Below, one piece after another: positions 26,191-38,387 of a stretch of DNA of 64,000 nucleotides. Below the pieces are notes generated by a model. The model saw nothing but the letters and a program-made list of their open reading frames with translations, had not been told where the DNA came from and did not search any database. The position numbers were made by a program, and so were the translations under genes. The stretch comes from Clostridiales bacterium (lineage in GTDB: Bacteria > Bacillota > Clostridia > Oscillospirales > Acutalibacteraceae): NCBI GenBank assembly GCA_019415945.1, contig DXYF01000031.1:1-64000 (forward strand), written 5' to 3'. The number at the start of each line of letters is the position of its first letter. Within the stretch, counting starts at the first letter, position 1.

Positions 26191-26219
26191 TTGATAATTT
26201 GATGTAAATAATATATAAT
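26191..26219 (+). promoter_or_regulatory. Promoter of the CofE-like gene
   Basis: TTGATA (26191-26196), 17-nt spacer, TATAAT (26214-26219); transcription would start about 40 nt before the gene at 26265. Confidence 0.65.
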
Positions 26220-26264
26220 AAACAATGTCATATATTTTAAGCCAACGCTTTGGAGGTTAATGTA

Positions 26265-26963
26265 ATGGAGTTTGTTGCAAACGAAGGTAAAAATGTAGAA
26301 ATTACGGTAAACGGCACTACATATATGCGTCATGCTATAAAAACTCACTTTGTAAAGCAGGGTGAGGATTACATTGAAATTTTTAAAAAATATGTATCTC
26401 CTTTGTATCAAGAGGGAGATATTGTTTCGTCAAGCGAAAAAATTATTGCACTGTGCCAAAACAGAGTAGTTAAGCGTGAAGACCTCAAAATAGGATTCTG
26501 GGCAAAATTTCTTTCAAAGTTTGCTTCTCACCCCGACACCGGCGTAGGCGTGGGCGAAACCATAAAAATGCAGTATGCCATTTCAAAAGCGGGACTGCTC
26601 AAGGTTTTGTGGGCAAGCTTTGCGGGCGGAGTATGTAAGCTCTTCGGCAAGAAAGGTGTATTTTACGAAATAGTCGGAAAAGATGTTGCCGGACTTGACG
26701 GCTTTTACGATCATATTTGGAGCGAATACCGTGACATCGGTATCGAAAATCCCGAAAATCCGTCGGGCGTCTGCGATGAAATAAAAGAAAAGCTCGGCAT
26801 GAGCTGTATGATAGTAGACGCAAACGATCTCGGTCAGGAAATTTTGGGTTATTCTTCGGACATAACGCTTTCCGAGGAGGAGCTTTTGGGACTTATAGCC
26901 GACAACCCATGCGGTCAGGGTAAGCAGACTACTCCGATTATTCTTATAAGAAAAAAGCAGTAA
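26265..26963 (+). CDS. CofE-like (F420-0:glutamate ligase family) protein
   Basis: A 232-residue protein that resembles the coenzyme F420-0:gamma-glutamyl ligase family: RHAIKTHFVKQGEDYIEIF, EGDIVSSSEKIIALCQNRVV and a final region MSCMIVDANDLGQEILGYSSD. Anaerobic Firmicutes often carry such homologues without making F420, so the true substrate is unknown and the name should be used cautiously. The start is ATG at 26265 with GGAGG 8 nt upstream; an earlier in-frame TTG overlaps that site. A strong terminator follows. Confidence 0.68.
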   Translation: MEFVANEGKNVEITVNGTTYMRHAIKTHFVKQGEDYIEIFKKYVSPLYQEGDIVSSSEKIIALCQNRVVKREDLKIGFWAKFLSKFASHPDTGVGVGETIKMQYAISKAGLLKVLWASFAGGVCKLFGKKGVFYEIVGKDVAGLDGFYDHIWSEYRDIGIENPENPSGVCDEIKEKLGMSCMIVDANDLGQEILGYSSDITLSEEELLGLIADNPCGQGKQTTPIILIRKKQ

Positions 26964-27041
26964 CAGTAAAGTCTGTTATTATTTGTATGCTTTTAATTTT
27001 ATCATAACGCAAAAAATAAATCAATTAAAACACAAAGCAAA

Positions 27042-27081
27042 ACAAGACTGTCTAAAATGATATTTAGTCAGTCTTGTTTTA
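27042..27081. terminator. Bidirectional terminator
   Basis: A 15-bp stem with one T-T mismatch (27042-27056 with 27063-27077) and T-rich flanks on both sides. It separates the CofE-like gene from the convergent small membrane protein gene. Confidence 0.88.
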
Positions 27082-27100
27082 TATTATGATAAATTATTTT

Positions 27101-27433
27101 TTATTTTATCATTTCAATAAATTCATTTTTACTCATTAGTTTTGCAAAACCGTATTCCCTGCAAATTTTTTCACAAATCCTTTTTGTTTCATCATCCATA
27201 TCACAGTCAAGGCAAATTACATAATCGTGTTTGAAGCGGCTTATCCATTTAACTCTTGCCGCAGCACTTCTGAGCATAAGCTCAGCGTCGTCACACTTTT
27301 TGCCTATCGGCGTAATAAACATAACAGATCCGTCGTTTTTGTATCTGAATAAAAGATAAGTTAATTCACGAATAAACGAAATCACGCCTATAACGGCAAA
27401 TACAACGAGTAATACAGTCGATACAACATTCAT
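27101..27433 (-). CDS. Small membrane-anchored protein of unknown function
   Basis: A 110-residue protein with one N-terminal hydrophobic helix (about 3-28) and a soluble alpha/beta tail (FITPIGKKCDDAELMLRSAAARVKW ... VICLDCDMDDETKRICEKICREYGF). Similar short proteins with a single helix occur in clostridia without assigned function; the tail pattern suggests a small folded cytoplasmic domain. I recognise no motif. Single gene with its own short upstream region. Confidence 0.62.
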   Translation of the reverse strand: MNVVSTVLLVVFAVIGVISFIRELTYLLFRYKNDGSVMFITPIGKKCDDAELMLRSAAARVKWISRFKHDYVICLDCDMDDETKRICEKICREYGFAKLMSKNEFIEMIK

Positions 27434-27585
27434 ATGGAATTCACCTCAATACATTTTATTATAAAAATTAAAATGTGTGCGTATAAATCGGCAGTCAATG
27501 TAAAAAATATTAAAGACAAAACCGTACTTAATGTGCGGTGCTGTCAAAAAGCGATACCGCACAAATTTAATTGAGGTGAAGAAAA

Positions 27586-27768
27586 ATGACAGACAATTCT
27601 TATGTAAACCAGAGCATTGCTTGCACAGTAACAAACTGCAAAAACCACAACAGTTCAAAAAACTACTGCTCTCTTGAATCAATCAGAGTAGGTACACACG
27701 AGGCTAACCCGACAGCCTGTCAGTGCACAGACTGCCAGAGCTTTGAGTTAAAGAGCGGCTGCAAGTAA
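27586..27768 (+). CDS. DUF1540 small cysteine-rich protein
   Basis: A 60-residue protein with six cysteines: CTVTNCKNH, YCSLESIRVGTHE and PTACQCTDCQSFE. This is the DUF1540 signature of spore-forming Firmicutes. The cysteine pattern suggests metal binding; function unknown, and a link to sporulation is plausible but unproven. GAGGTGA lies 7 nt before the ATG. Confidence 0.88.
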   Translation: MTDNSYVNQSIACTVTNCKNHNSSKNYCSLESIRVGTHEANPTACQCTDCQSFELKSGCK

Positions 27769-27828
27769 TTTCCTTGCACACGGATTATAATTTCAAAGCA
27801 AATTTGAGATAGTTCTCAGGTTGTCATC

Positions 27829-27860
27829 GCCCTCAACCTCCAAGGTTGGGGGCTGTTTGA
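27829..27860 (+). terminator. Terminator-like hairpin between DUF1540 and degV genes
   Basis: GCCCTCAACC/GGTTGGGGGC stem (27829-27838 with 27844-27853), 10 bp with one T-G pair, followed by TGTTTGATATT. The T-tract is weak, so partial termination or leader structure is possible. Confidence 0.5.
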
Positions 27861-27906
27861 TATTCTGCAAAATTTGATTGTAATATGATTAACGGAGGAA
27901 ACAATA

Positions 27907-28767
27907 TTGAACAAAATTATAATTTCAACCGAAAGCGGTTCTGATTTGCCGTGGAAAATCAGTGTTCCCAACTTAATTGAGATTTTGCCTATGCATATTT
28001 CGTTTGGCAACAAAACTTATCTTGACGGTGAGATAAGCCTATACGATACAGAGCGTTTTTTCAAAGAAAAAAATATGCTTCCTGTTACCTCCGCTCCGAA
28101 TCCCGATGAGTATTCATCTCATTTCAAAAGGATATTTCAAAAATATCCCGAATGCAAAATAATTCACATAGCTTACTCCTCAAAGCTTTCTGTTTCTTAT
28201 CAAAACGCGGTAATAGCCTCAAAAGAGTTTTCCGACTCACAGCTTCAAATAATAGATTCCCTCAGCGGCTCAATCGGTATAGGTGCGTTAATAGTCAGAG
28301 CATGCGACATAATCACAAAATTAGGCGGGCTTTATCCTTTTGATAAGTATGTATCCATAATAAAAAATCAAACCAATAATCTGTGCTGTTCTTTTGTGCT
28401 TGATACGCTTGATTATCTTAAAGCAGGAGGGCGAATATCGGCAGCAGCACATTTTACCGCAACGGCTCTGAGCATAAAGCCCAGTATATCAATAGAAAAC
28501 GGCGTGCTTGAGCAGAGCAAAAGGTACAGAGGAAGTATATACAGACTAGCAAATGCTTTTTTGACTGATTTTGTAAACAAAAATAATCCTTGCCGTGATT
28601 ATCTTATAATAGGATACGGTTTTAAGACAAACAAGACTCTTTTGTTTGCTTTAAAGCGTCAGGCACATAAAATGGGGTTTAAAAAGTCTTGGTGTTTTCA
28701 GCTCGGCAGTGCGGTTACCGCTCACACGGGGAGTGAATGTATCGGTTTTGCCGCAATTAAGCAATAG
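27907..28767 (+). CDS. DegV family fatty-acid-binding protein
   Basis: A 286-residue DegV/FakB-type protein. FakB proteins bind a fatty acid and present it to the kinase FakA for phospholipid synthesis. Seen: IISTESGSDLPWKI at the N-terminus (family usually DSxxDL), SAPNPDEYSSHF around the ligand mouth, and DTLDYLKAGGRIS with SIKPSISIENGVLE, the family's most conserved segment. The start is TTG with GGAGG 8 nt upstream. No fakA gene is adjacent. Which lipid is bound is unknown. Confidence 0.88.
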   Translation: MNKIIISTESGSDLPWKISVPNLIEILPMHISFGNKTYLDGEISLYDTERFFKEKNMLPVTSAPNPDEYSSHFKRIFQKYPECKIIHIAYSSKLSVSYQNAVIASKEFSDSQLQIIDSLSGSIGIGALIVRACDIITKLGGLYPFDKYVSIIKNQTNNLCCSFVLDTLDYLKAGGRISAAAHFTATALSIKPSISIENGVLEQSKRYRGSIYRLANAFLTDFVNKNNPCRDYLIIGYGFKTNKTLLFALKRQAHKMGFKKSWCFQLGSAVTAHTGSECIGFAAIKQ

Positions 28768-28849
28768 GCAAAATTATTTAGCTCAATTATTTTAAAATTA
28801 TAGTTGAGTGATTAAATCAAATTAAAAGTAATAATATATTTAGGTACAA

Positions 28850-28886
28850 AAAATCTCCTGCACCGTTTATTAACGCAGGAGATTTT
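28850..28886. terminator. Bidirectional terminator between degV and V-ATPase operon
   Basis: Perfect 12-bp stem (28850-28861 with 28875-28886) reading AAAATCTCCTGC/GCAGGAGATTTT. It ends the V-ATPase transcript on the minus strand and the degV transcript on the plus strand. Confidence 0.9.
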
Positions 28887-28933
28887 AATTTTAATTAACT
28901 GTTTTACTGTATATTTTATTTTCAGTGTCAAAC

Positions 28934-29590
28934 TCAATGAGATGAATAATTATGTGCCTTATCAAGCAGCATATCTTTTACTTTCATCAGCCTTGTGCGG
29001 CTGCTGCGGTCGTTTTCCTCAAGCTTCATTGAAATATACTTTATTGTATCTTTGTAGCGTGGTATCATAACATGCTCAAGCGAGTTTACACGCCGCCTTG
29101 TTTTTTCAATTTCTGCCGACATCAACTCACAGCTTTTTTCTATTTGTGCAAGCCTAATTAGGTCGGGAACAAGTTTTTGAAGTGACATTACAGCGTCGTC
29201 AAGCTCAAACGAAGTAAACGCAAATCCGTACGGAAAAATATCTCCGTCATCGTTTGTGCGTGTGCTTTGGGCAAAAACAGGCGTTTCAACGCTCATAACA
29301 TTGCGTGAGTCAACCTCTATTGTAAGCTGCTGTTTTTGCGACATAAGCGATGCGTCAAGAGCCTGCTTTGACATAACAGCACTTGCATTGACAAAGTGTG
29401 AATTGCACTCTGAAAGCTCGTATTCAATTTTTTCACGCAAGACTTTTGTTTCTCTGATAAGGTCAAGAAACTGCCGCATAAGCTCATCAAGCTTATCCTT
29501 TAACATCTTGTGTCCGCGAACCGCAGTTGTAAGCTGTTTTTTTAGCTTTGAAAGCTGCATACGCGTTGGATTTACATTCATAATAGCCAT
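28934..29590 (-). CDS. ntpD: V-type ATPase subunit D (central shaft)
   Basis: A 218-residue long helical-hairpin protein that forms the rotor shaft inside the A3B3 head. The N-terminal VNPTRMQLSKLKKQLTTAVRGHKMLKDK and C-terminal ARRRVNSLEHV-like segment (here TRRRVNSLEHVMIPRYKDTIKYI) are diagnostic. Last gene of the operon, 18 nt after subunit B; GAGGG precedes its ATG by 8 nt. Confidence 0.96.
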   Translation of the reverse strand: MAIMNVNPTRMQLSKLKKQLTTAVRGHKMLKDKLDELMRQFLDLIRETKVLREKIEYELSECNSHFVNASAVMSKQALDASLMSQKQQLTIEVDSRNVMSVETPVFAQSTRTNDDGDIFPYGFAFTSFELDDAVMSLQKLVPDLIRLAQIEKSCELMSAEIEKTRRRVNSLEHVMIPRYKDTIKYISMKLEENDRSSRTRLMKVKDMLLDKAHNYSSH

Positions 29591-29608
29591 AAATCAGACC
29601 CTCAGTGC

Positions 29609-30982
29609 TTATTCTTTGCCGTAAAATTCGTCGAGCATATCGTCCTTGATTCGCTTCAGTTCGCTTCTCGGAAGAATTTTCAGCAGCTTCCAGCCTATAT
29701 CAAGAGTTTCTTCTATCGAGCGGTTTGTTTCATATCCCTGAGAAACATATTCTTTTTCAAACGCTTCGGCAAATTCAGCGTATTTTTTATCCATTTCGGT
29801 AAGTGCCGCTTCACCCAAAATAACCATAAGCTCTCTTGCGTCCTTGCCTCGTGCGTACGCCGCAAAAAGCTGGTTCATCGTTGCCGCATGATCCTTTCGT
29901 GTACGGTCGGGACCGATACCCTTGTCTTTAAGTCGTGAAAGCGACGGAAGAACATCAATAGGCGGAGCAATACCCTTGCGGTACAGCTCACGGGAAAGAA
30001 TAATCTGTCCCTCGGTAATATAACCCGTAAGGTCGGGGATAGGGTGCGTTTTGTCGTCTTCGGGCATTGTAAGAATCGGTATAAGAGTAATAGAGCCGTC
30101 TTTGCCTCTCAGACGCCCTGCACGCTCATAAAGGGTTGCAAGGTCGGTGTACATATATCCGGGGTATCCTCGTCTGCCGGGAACTTCTTTTCGTGCGGCG
30201 GATACCTCGCGAAGTGCGTCGGCATAGTTTGTTATATCCGTCATAATAACAAGCACATGCATCCCAAGGTCAAACGCAAGATATTCTGCGGCAGTCAGTG
30301 CCATTTTCGGAGTTGCAATTCTTTCGATTGCGGGGTCGTTTGCAAGGTTTACAAACATAACCGTCCTGTCAATGGCTCCCGTTTCCTTAAACGATTCTAC
30401 AAAGTAATTTGATTCTTCAAAGGTAATACCCATTGCGGCAAAAACAACGGCAAACTGTTCGTCCTTGCCTCTTACGGCAGCCTGTCTTGCAATCTGAGCC
30501 GCAAGCTGTGAGTGGGGAAGACCCGAAGCCGAAAAAATAGGCAGCTTCTGACCTCTTACAAGCGTATTAAGACCGTCAATCGCCGAAACTCCCGTCTGGA
30601 TAAATTCCTGCGGATAATTTCTCGCGGCAGGGTTCATAGGTGTTCCGTTAATATCAAGGCGTTTTTCGGGGATAAGTGCAGGATCTCCGTCAATCGGATT
30701 TCCCAGGCCGTCAAAAACCCTTGAAAGCATATCGGGAGAAACAGGAAGCTCCATTGACCTGCCCAAAAATCTCACCTTTGATTCGGCAAGGTTAATACCT
30801 GCGGCTGATTCAAAGAGCTGAACAAGAGCGTTGCTTCCGTTTACCTCAAGAACCTTGCAGCGGCGTGTTTCGCCGCTTGGAAGCTCAATTTCGCCGAGCT
30901 CGTCATACTTGACGCCCTCAACATCGCTTATCATCATAAGAGGACCTGCAACCTCTCTTATCGTGCGGTATTCCTTAGGCAT
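29609..30982 (-). CDS. ntpB: V-type ATPase subunit B
   Basis: The 457-residue non-catalytic nucleotide-binding-fold subunit of the A3B3 hexamer. It lacks a Walker A GKT, as expected, and shows the family segments [36 protein letters not shown] and [22 protein letters not shown]. Its ATG overlaps the stop of subunit A by one base, consistent with coupled equimolar synthesis. Confidence 0.97.
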   Translation of the reverse strand: MPKEYRTIREVAGPLMMISDVEGVKYDELGEIELPSGETRRCKVLEVNGSNALVQLFESAAGINLAESKVRFLGRSMELPVSPDMLSRVFDGLGNPIDGDPALIPEKRLDINGTPMNPAARNYPQEFIQTGVSAIDGLNTLVRGQKLPIFSASGLPHSQLAAQIARQAAVRGKDEQFAVVFAAMGITFEESNYFVESFKETGAIDRTVMFVNLANDPAIERIATPKMALTAAEYLAFDLGMHVLVIMTDITNYADALREVSAARKEVPGRRGYPGYMYTDLATLYERAGRLRGKDGSITLIPILTMPEDDKTHPIPDLTGYITEGQIILSRELYRKGIAPPIDVLPSLSRLKDKGIGPDRTRKDHAATMNQLFAAYARGKDARELMVILGEAALTEMDKKYAEFAEAFEKEYVSQGYETNRSIEETLDIGWKLLKILPRSELKRIKDDMLDEFYGKE

Positions 30983-32757
30983 CAGTCATCACTCCTTTTG
31001 AGCACATCTGCAATCTCACTGTCAAGCTGTGCCTCTATTTCTTCAAATTCCTCGTTGATTTTTTCTTCTGCAACATATTTGAATCTTCCGATACGCTCTC
31101 TTACCGAAAGACCCACAAGCATTTCAATATCGGCACCGCTGATAAGTCCCTCAAGTGCCTTGTCATAGTAGCTCAAAATCGCCCTCATCATAAGCACCTG
31201 CTTTTTAAGAGATGTGTAGGTGTCTGTCGGGTCAAAAGCGTTTTGATGCAGATAGTCCTCTCGAATTGAGCGTGCCGACTCAAGCTTTAGCCTGTCGGGA
31301 GAGGATAGAGCGTCCATACCTACAAGGTTTACAATTTCCTGAAGCTCTGACTCGTCCTGAAGCAAAGACATTAGTCTTGTCCTAAGCTCCGAAAAGTCGG
31401 GAGCGGCGTTTTCTGCATACCAGTCCTTGAGCTGGTCTGAGTAGAGCGAATAGCTTGTCAGCCAGTTTATAGCGGGGAAGTGGCGTTTGTACGCAAGGTT
31501 TGCGTCAAGCCCCCAGAACACCTTGACAATTCTCAGAGTTGCCTGCGAAACTGGTTCCGAAATGTCGCCGCCGGGAGGGGACACCGCACCGATTACCGAC
31601 AATGCTCCCTCAGTGTCACCGCTTCCGTTTACAATGACGCGGCCGGCTCTCTCATAAAACTGTGCAAGACGGCTTCCGAGGTATGCGGGATAGCCTTCTT
31701 CACCGGGCATTTCTTCAAGTCTGCCCGACATTTCACGCAGAGCCTCTGCCCAGCGTGAGGTTGAATCCGCCATAAGTGCAACCGTGTATCCCATATCACG
31801 GAAATACTCCGCTATTGTAATACCCGTATAAATTGACGCTTCTCTTGCCGCAACAGGCATATCCGATGTGTTTGCAATAAGCACGGTTCTCTCCATAAGA
31901 GAGTTGCCTGTTCTCGGGTCTTTCAGTTCGGGAAATTCGTTTAAAACATCGGTCATTTCGTTTCCGCGTTCACCGCAGCCGATATAAACAATAATGTCCG
32001 CCGCCGCCCACTTTGCAAGCTGGTGCTGAACAACTGTTTTTCCCGAGCCGAACGGACCCGGAACAGCCGCTACGCCGCCTTTTGCAAGGGGGAAGAGCGT
32101 GTCAATCGGTCTTTGTCCCGTAGTAAGAAGAATATCGGGGGACAGCTTTCTTTTGTACGGTCTGCCCACACGAACAGGCCAAGAGGTAAACATCTTAATC
32201 TCTGTGGTGGCATTGCCGCCTTTTATTACGGCAACAACCTCGTCAATGGTGAAGTCGCCCTCTTTTATGTTTTCAACTACACCCTCTGTTTTATTGGGTA
32301 CAAGTATCTTGTGCAAAACGGCATTTGTTTCCTGAACGGTTCCGAGCACATCGCCCGCACAAACGCTGTCGCCGATTTTTGCTGTCGGAGTAAAATGCCA
32401 TTTCTTCTTATGGTCAAGAGCAGGAACATCAACACCTCTTGTAAGATTGGTGCCTGCTACTTTCATAATCTCATTTAAAGGACGCTGGATACCGTCATAA
32501 ATTGAGCCTATAAGTCCCGGACCGAGTTCAACCGACAGAGGTGCACCTGTTGATTCAACGACTTCTCCGGGACCGAGTCCCGAGGTTTCCTCATATACCT
32601 GAATAGACGCTTTGTCGCCGTGCATTTCGATTATTTCGCCGATAAGCCGCTTGCCGCTTACTCTGACGACATCAAACATATTTGCGTCACGCATTCCGTC
32701 TGCAATTACCAGAGGGCCTGCGACTTTTGTAATTATTCCTTGTTTCAAATTATACAC
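30982..32757 (-). CDS. ntpA: V-type ATPase catalytic subunit A
   Basis: The 591-residue catalytic subunit. Walker A is GPFGSGKTV (near residue 235), followed by [15 protein letters not shown]; Walker B-side residues lie in [34 protein letters not shown]. The non-homologous bulge region typical of A subunits (about 115-180) is present. ATP use or synthesis here drives rotation of D/F. Length is normal. Confidence 0.97.
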   Translation of the reverse strand: MYNLKQGIITKVAGPLVIADGMRDANMFDVVRVSGKRLIGEIIEMHGDKASIQVYEETSGLGPGEVVESTGAPLSVELGPGLIGSIYDGIQRPLNEIMKVAGTNLTRGVDVPALDHKKKWHFTPTAKIGDSVCAGDVLGTVQETNAVLHKILVPNKTEGVVENIKEGDFTIDEVVAVIKGGNATTEIKMFTSWPVRVGRPYKRKLSPDILLTTGQRPIDTLFPLAKGGVAAVPGPFGSGKTVVQHQLAKWAAADIIVYIGCGERGNEMTDVLNEFPELKDPRTGNSLMERTVLIANTSDMPVAAREASIYTGITIAEYFRDMGYTVALMADSTSRWAEALREMSGRLEEMPGEEGYPAYLGSRLAQFYERAGRVIVNGSGDTEGALSVIGAVSPPGGDISEPVSQATLRIVKVFWGLDANLAYKRHFPAINWLTSYSLYSDQLKDWYAENAAPDFSELRTRLMSLLQDESELQEIVNLVGMDALSSPDRLKLESARSIREDYLHQNAFDPTDTYTSLKKQVLMMRAILSYYDKALEGLISGADIEMLVGLSVRERIGRFKYVAEEKINEEFEEIEAQLDSEIADVLKRSDD

Positions 32758-32758
32758 C

Positions 32759-33082
32759 TCAATCGTTGAAGATTATATCAGAGCCGACCGCCTGTTCGAC
32801 AAATGACGAAAGCCTCTTAATTCCCGTGCCCGTATTGCCCTTTACGCCTGGAATCGGAATAATTGCGGGAGTCAGTTTTTCTTCATAGCGGCTCCTTTCT
32901 TTTCCGACCGAATCAAAAAGTTCTTCGGTAAGAAAGATAATTGCGTAGCTGCCGCCGTCTGCAATTTTACGCAGAATTTGACCGCAATCGTCACTGCCGC
33001 CGCAGGCGTAAATATCAATTCCTACTGCACTAAAGCCTTTAATGCTTTCTCTGTCGCCGATAACGGCAATGTTTTTAGCCAT
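32759..33082 (-). CDS. ntpG: V-type ATPase subunit F
   Basis: A 107-residue Rossmann-like subunit that caps the D shaft. It begins [23 protein letters not shown], the usual ATP-synthase F pattern, with [10 protein letters not shown] in the middle and [12 protein letters not shown] near the end. I start it at the ATG at 33082, overlapping the subunit C stop by 8 bases; a GTG three codons earlier is the alternative. The symbol follows Enterococcus hirae naming, where the F subunit is NtpG. Confidence 0.92.
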   Translation of the reverse strand: MAKNIAVIGDRESIKGFSAVGIDIYACGGSDDCGQILRKIADGGSYAIIFLTEELFDSVGKERSRYEEKLTPAIIPIPGVKGNTGTGIKRLSSFVEQAVGSDIIFND

Positions 33083-34046
33083 AAAAATCACGCAGCCTTT
33101 CTCTGATTGTATCTGCGTCGGTTTTGGTTCTCAAACCGCTTGCAATTATGTGAATCACCTTTTTTTCGTTTTCACATCCAAGATAATATCCCAAAATCGG
33201 CTGAGCACCCTCGCTTGAGCGTTTGCAGTTTTCTTTTGCAATATTAATCAGCTTGTTATCAACAAACCTTTCAAATGCTGACGGAGATTTTTTGTATTCT
33301 TCAATCGCGTTTTTGCATACGTATTCGCTGTACTTTGAAAGCTCGTCAACAAGCGAATCACTGCCCTTTAAAGCGGCAGAAATTACAGAGCTTTTTCTGA
33401 AATCGTCAACATCGCACAGAGCTTTCAGCAGATAATCCATACTTGTGCCCGTGCGTGAGCTCCGCAGTGCAATTTTTATATTGCTGTAAAAAACATATGT
33501 CTTAAAATATTCTCTTAAAAATTGTGAATCTGATTTTTCCGCCGCTTCAAGCATTTTTTCCATAACTGCCTTGTCAATAACGGCGTCGCTGATTCTCGCG
33601 TCGCCCGTGTGAGCAAGAAGCTCGTACGCTTTGTCGGCGGCGTCTGACAGCCACTTAGGCAGTAAAGAGAATTTTCTTTTTTGAACCGCCTCTTTAAGTG
33701 CTTCATCGCTTATTGTGCAAGGCGTTAAAAGAAGCTCTTTGTAATCCGTATCGGACATTATCCCTTTCAGCACAACCTTTAAATTATGAACATCGTTCTG
33801 ATAAAAAAACGGTGCAAAAATATCAAAATCGGGTGCAATGCTTTTTAAATATTCCCACATAGCTTTTGTGTGACTGTCAAGAATTTCGTCCACGGTTTTG
33901 CCGTCGCCGTATCCTTTGTCTGAAAGAAGCTCTGCAAGTTCGTTTTCGCTTTTACAGCTCAAAAGCCGTTCAACATCGGCGTTTGAAAAAAGCGATACTT
34001 CCTTTGCCCGTACGGAGCCTATGGAAAATTCATATGATAATGCCAT
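33075..34046 (-). CDS. ntpC: V-type ATPase subunit C (d-type socket)
   Basis: A 323-residue all-helical subunit that links the central shaft to the K ring. The sequence SIGSVRAKEVSLFSNADVERLLSCKSENELAELL matches the subunit C/AC39 family start; the three repeated helical units and a FYGN-like end (RERLRDFYG) are present. Position between E and F matches the standard order. Confidence 0.93.
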   Translation of the reverse strand: MALSYEFSIGSVRAKEVSLFSNADVERLLSCKSENELAELLSDKGYGDGKTVDEILDSHTKAMWEYLKSIAPDFDIFAPFFYQNDVHNLKVVLKGIMSDTDYKELLLTPCTISDEALKEAVQKRKFSLLPKWLSDAADKAYELLAHTGDARISDAVIDKAVMEKMLEAAEKSDSQFLREYFKTYVFYSNIKIALRSSRTGTSMDYLLKALCDVDDFRKSSVISAALKGSDSLVDELSKYSEYVCKNAIEEYKKSPSAFERFVDNKLINIAKENCKRSSEGAQPILGYYLGCENEKKVIHIIASGLRTKTDADTIRERLRDFYG

Positions 34047-34057
34047 TGAATTCCTCC

Positions 34058-34639
34058 TTACTCCGAAAACAACCCGCGGTTTATCAAATCCTCGAGTTCA
34101 TCGCTTTTTTCGCTTATAAGTGCGGCAAAGTCCATATTTTCTTCAATATCGCCGCTTTTGAGTATAAAACCGCCCGAAATATCTGCCGCCGTTTTGCAAA
34201 CCACTGCATTTAATCCGGACTTTGAGAGCTTTTCTTCAAAATCAGACGGAAGCCGTGCAATATCCTTTGAATTTAAAAGGATTTCGCCCTTTTTGCCTTT
34301 AAGTTTTGAGGCAAGTTTGTAAATTATTTCAAAATAACCATTGTCATCAAGAGCCAAAAGATAATCAAGAAGCTTTGAAACGGTAATATCGATTTCACAG
34401 CGTCTTTTTTTGAGCAGAGCGTTTCTTATTTCAAGCTCGGCTCTGCTTTTTGACGACGCATTTATCTGTTTTACTTTCAGTTCGGCTTTTTTTGCAATTT
34501 CGAGGGCTGCTTTTTCAGCCTGCAATTTGCTTTCCGAAAAAATCTGCTCACATACTTTTTCGGCGTCTGCGTCTATTTTTTTTATGCTTTCGTCGCAGTC
34601 TGACTTAATACGGTCAAGGATTTTATCTTTGCCGCTCAT
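34058..34639 (-). CDS. ntpE: V-type ATPase subunit E (peripheral stalk)
   Basis: A 193-residue protein with a long N-terminal helix rich in Ala, Lys and Glu (about 1-100) and a mixed C-terminal domain (about 105-190) that caps the A/B head. It pairs with the G/H subunit encoded first in the operon. Family similarity is moderate, as usual for E, but position and architecture are decisive. Confidence 0.9.
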   Translation of the reverse strand: MSGKDKILDRIKSDCDESIKKIDADAEKVCEQIFSESKLQAEKAALEIAKKAELKVKQINASSKSRAELEIRNALLKKRRCEIDITVSKLLDYLLALDDNGYFEIIYKLASKLKGKKGEILLNSKDIARLPSDFEEKLSKSGLNAVVCKTAADISGGFILKSGDIEENMDFAALISEKSDELEDLINRGLFSE

Positions 34640-34666
34640 ACAGACCCCACCTTTCTTTAAAAATTA

Positions 34667-37122
<2,456 letters not shown>

Positions 37123-37154
37123 TTTATATCACCACACTTTAGCTTTTGCTTTAA

Positions 37155-37466
37155 TCAGCCGATTAGAAAATCTACTGCGTTTTTTATAACTTTTGTGCGA
37201 TTTTTTTCTGCTGTCTGAGAAATTCGAGAGCATTTTTCGTCTGCAAGTGCCCTTGCCGCCTTTAGCTCAAGTGCCGCGTCCGAATTTGCTTTGTCAAAAG
37301 CCTTTTGAGCGTTATCCTGAGCATTCGCAACAGCAGCTTCAATCATTTTTTGAGCCTGTTTTTTTGCATCGGTTATTTTCATATCGGCTCTTGATTTTGC
37401 GTCCGATACACGAAGTTTGCACTCGTTTTCCGCTTCCAAAACAGCGTTGAGCATATCCTTTGCCAT
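37155..37466 (-). CDS. ntpF: V-type ATPase subunit G/H (peripheral stalk)
   Basis: A 103-residue, almost wholly helical protein (MAKDMLNAVLEAENECKLRVSDAK ... QTAEKNRTKVIKNAVDFLIG) with heptad-like Ala/Lys/Glu spacing, the stalk partner of subunit E. First gene of the operon, in the position of ntpF of the E. hirae order F-I-K-E-C-G-A-B-D, which this operon follows exactly. Confidence 0.88.
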   Translation of the reverse strand: MAKDMLNAVLEAENECKLRVSDAKSRADMKITDAKKQAQKMIEAAVANAQDNAQKAFDKANSDAALELKAARALADEKCSRISQTAEKNRTKVIKNAVDFLIG

Positions 37467-37567
37467 AATAATTCTCCTTGTTTGTAAAAGGGTTTATATC
37501 CGAAAAATAAAATTTTATTGTAAATCGCTATGGTTTTACAGGTTTAAATTAATTTACTTTAACTACA

Positions 37568-37596
37568 AATATATCATACAAGTAGTGAAAAATCAA
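37568..37596 (-). promoter_or_regulatory. Putative promoter of the V-ATPase operon
   Basis: Minus strand TTGATT (37591-37596), 17-nt spacer, TATATT (37568-37573), about 95 nt before the first gene. Confidence 0.5.
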
Positions 37597-37781
37597 TTAT
37601 TATTTAATAAAGGAGCTGAAATAATTAGTTAAATTACACCTTATATCAAAAATATATCTGCAAATATTATATTATTCTGCAAAATATTATTAATAATAGT
37701 ATATACTTAGTTTCAACTGTCGTATAAATATTATTTTATAATTTTTTCTTGTAAATATTAAAAAACCGTGTATTTTAATTG

Positions 37782-37810
37782 TTGCAAATATAATTTAATT
37801 TTGTTATTCT
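37782..37810 (+). promoter_or_regulatory. Putative promoter of ybaK
   Basis: TTGCAA (37782-37787), 17-nt spacer, TATTCT (37805-37810); transcription would begin about 27 nt before the ATG. Confidence 0.5.
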
Positions 37811-37843
37811 ATTATTAATCCTAAAAAAGGCAGATGTTAAGCA

Positions 37844-38323
37844 ATGGCAGAATTTAAAACAAATGTAATGAGAATACTTGATAAAGAGGGAGTGGATTAC
37901 ATTTCGCACGAATATCCGCACGGCAAGGATGCTGTTGACGGAATAAGTGTTGCAAAACTGCTCGGTCAAAACCCCGACTTTGTTTTTAAAACCCTTGTTA
38001 CAAAGGGTGCTAAAGATTATTATGTATTTGTAATACCCGTTGCATGTGAGCTTGATTTAAAAAAGTGTGCAAAGAGCGTCGGCGAAAAGTCAGTAGAGAT
38101 GATTCATGTCAAGGATATTACCAAGGTGACGGGGTATGTACGCGGGGGATGCTCCCCGATTGGCATGAAAAAGCATTACAAAACTACATTTCACATTACT
38201 GCACAGCAAAACGAGAGGATTATTGTAAGTGCGGGTAAAATAGGCTATCAGATTGACCTAAAGCCAGATGAGCTTGTGCGGCTGACAGACGGTCAGTATG
38301 CCGACATAGTAAAATCGGTGTAA
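37844..38323 (+). CDS. ybaK: Cys-tRNA(Pro) deacylase YbaK
   Basis: A 159-residue YbaK/EbsC-type editing domain that hydrolyses Cys-tRNA(Pro) mischarged by prolyl-tRNA synthetase. Conserved segments: VFKTLVTKGAKDYYVFVIP with the active-site lysine, KDITKVTGYVRGGCSPIGMKK with the GxxSPxG motif, and the closing DLKPDELVRLT. The ribosome binding site is weak (AAAAGGC about 14 nt upstream). Single gene ended by a strong terminator. Confidence 0.95.
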   Translation: MAEFKTNVMRILDKEGVDYISHEYPHGKDAVDGISVAKLLGQNPDFVFKTLVTKGAKDYYVFVIPVACELDLKKCAKSVGEKSVEMIHVKDITKVTGYVRGGCSPIGMKKHYKTTFHITAQQNERIIVSAGKIGYQIDLKPDELVRLTDGQYADIVKSV

Positions 38324-38347
38324 AACAAAATATTTTCAGATAACAAC

Positions 38348-38379
38348 AAAAGCGAACGGGATTTTTCCGTTCGCTTTTT
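38348..38379. terminator. Bidirectional terminator after ybaK
   Basis: Perfect 12-bp stem AAAAGCGAACGG/CCGTTCGCTTTT (38348-38359 with 38367-38378). It also ends the minus-strand UPF0145/RND side. Confidence 0.9.
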
Positions 38380-38387
38380 GCATATCG

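Larger units (their letters stand above)
37467..37843. other. AT-rich divergent region, V-ATPase operon / ybaK
   Basis: About 375 bases with a promoter for each flanking unit near either end. The central part (about 37600-37780) is extremely AT-rich and shows no gene, repeat or riboswitch that I can support. Confidence 0.55.
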
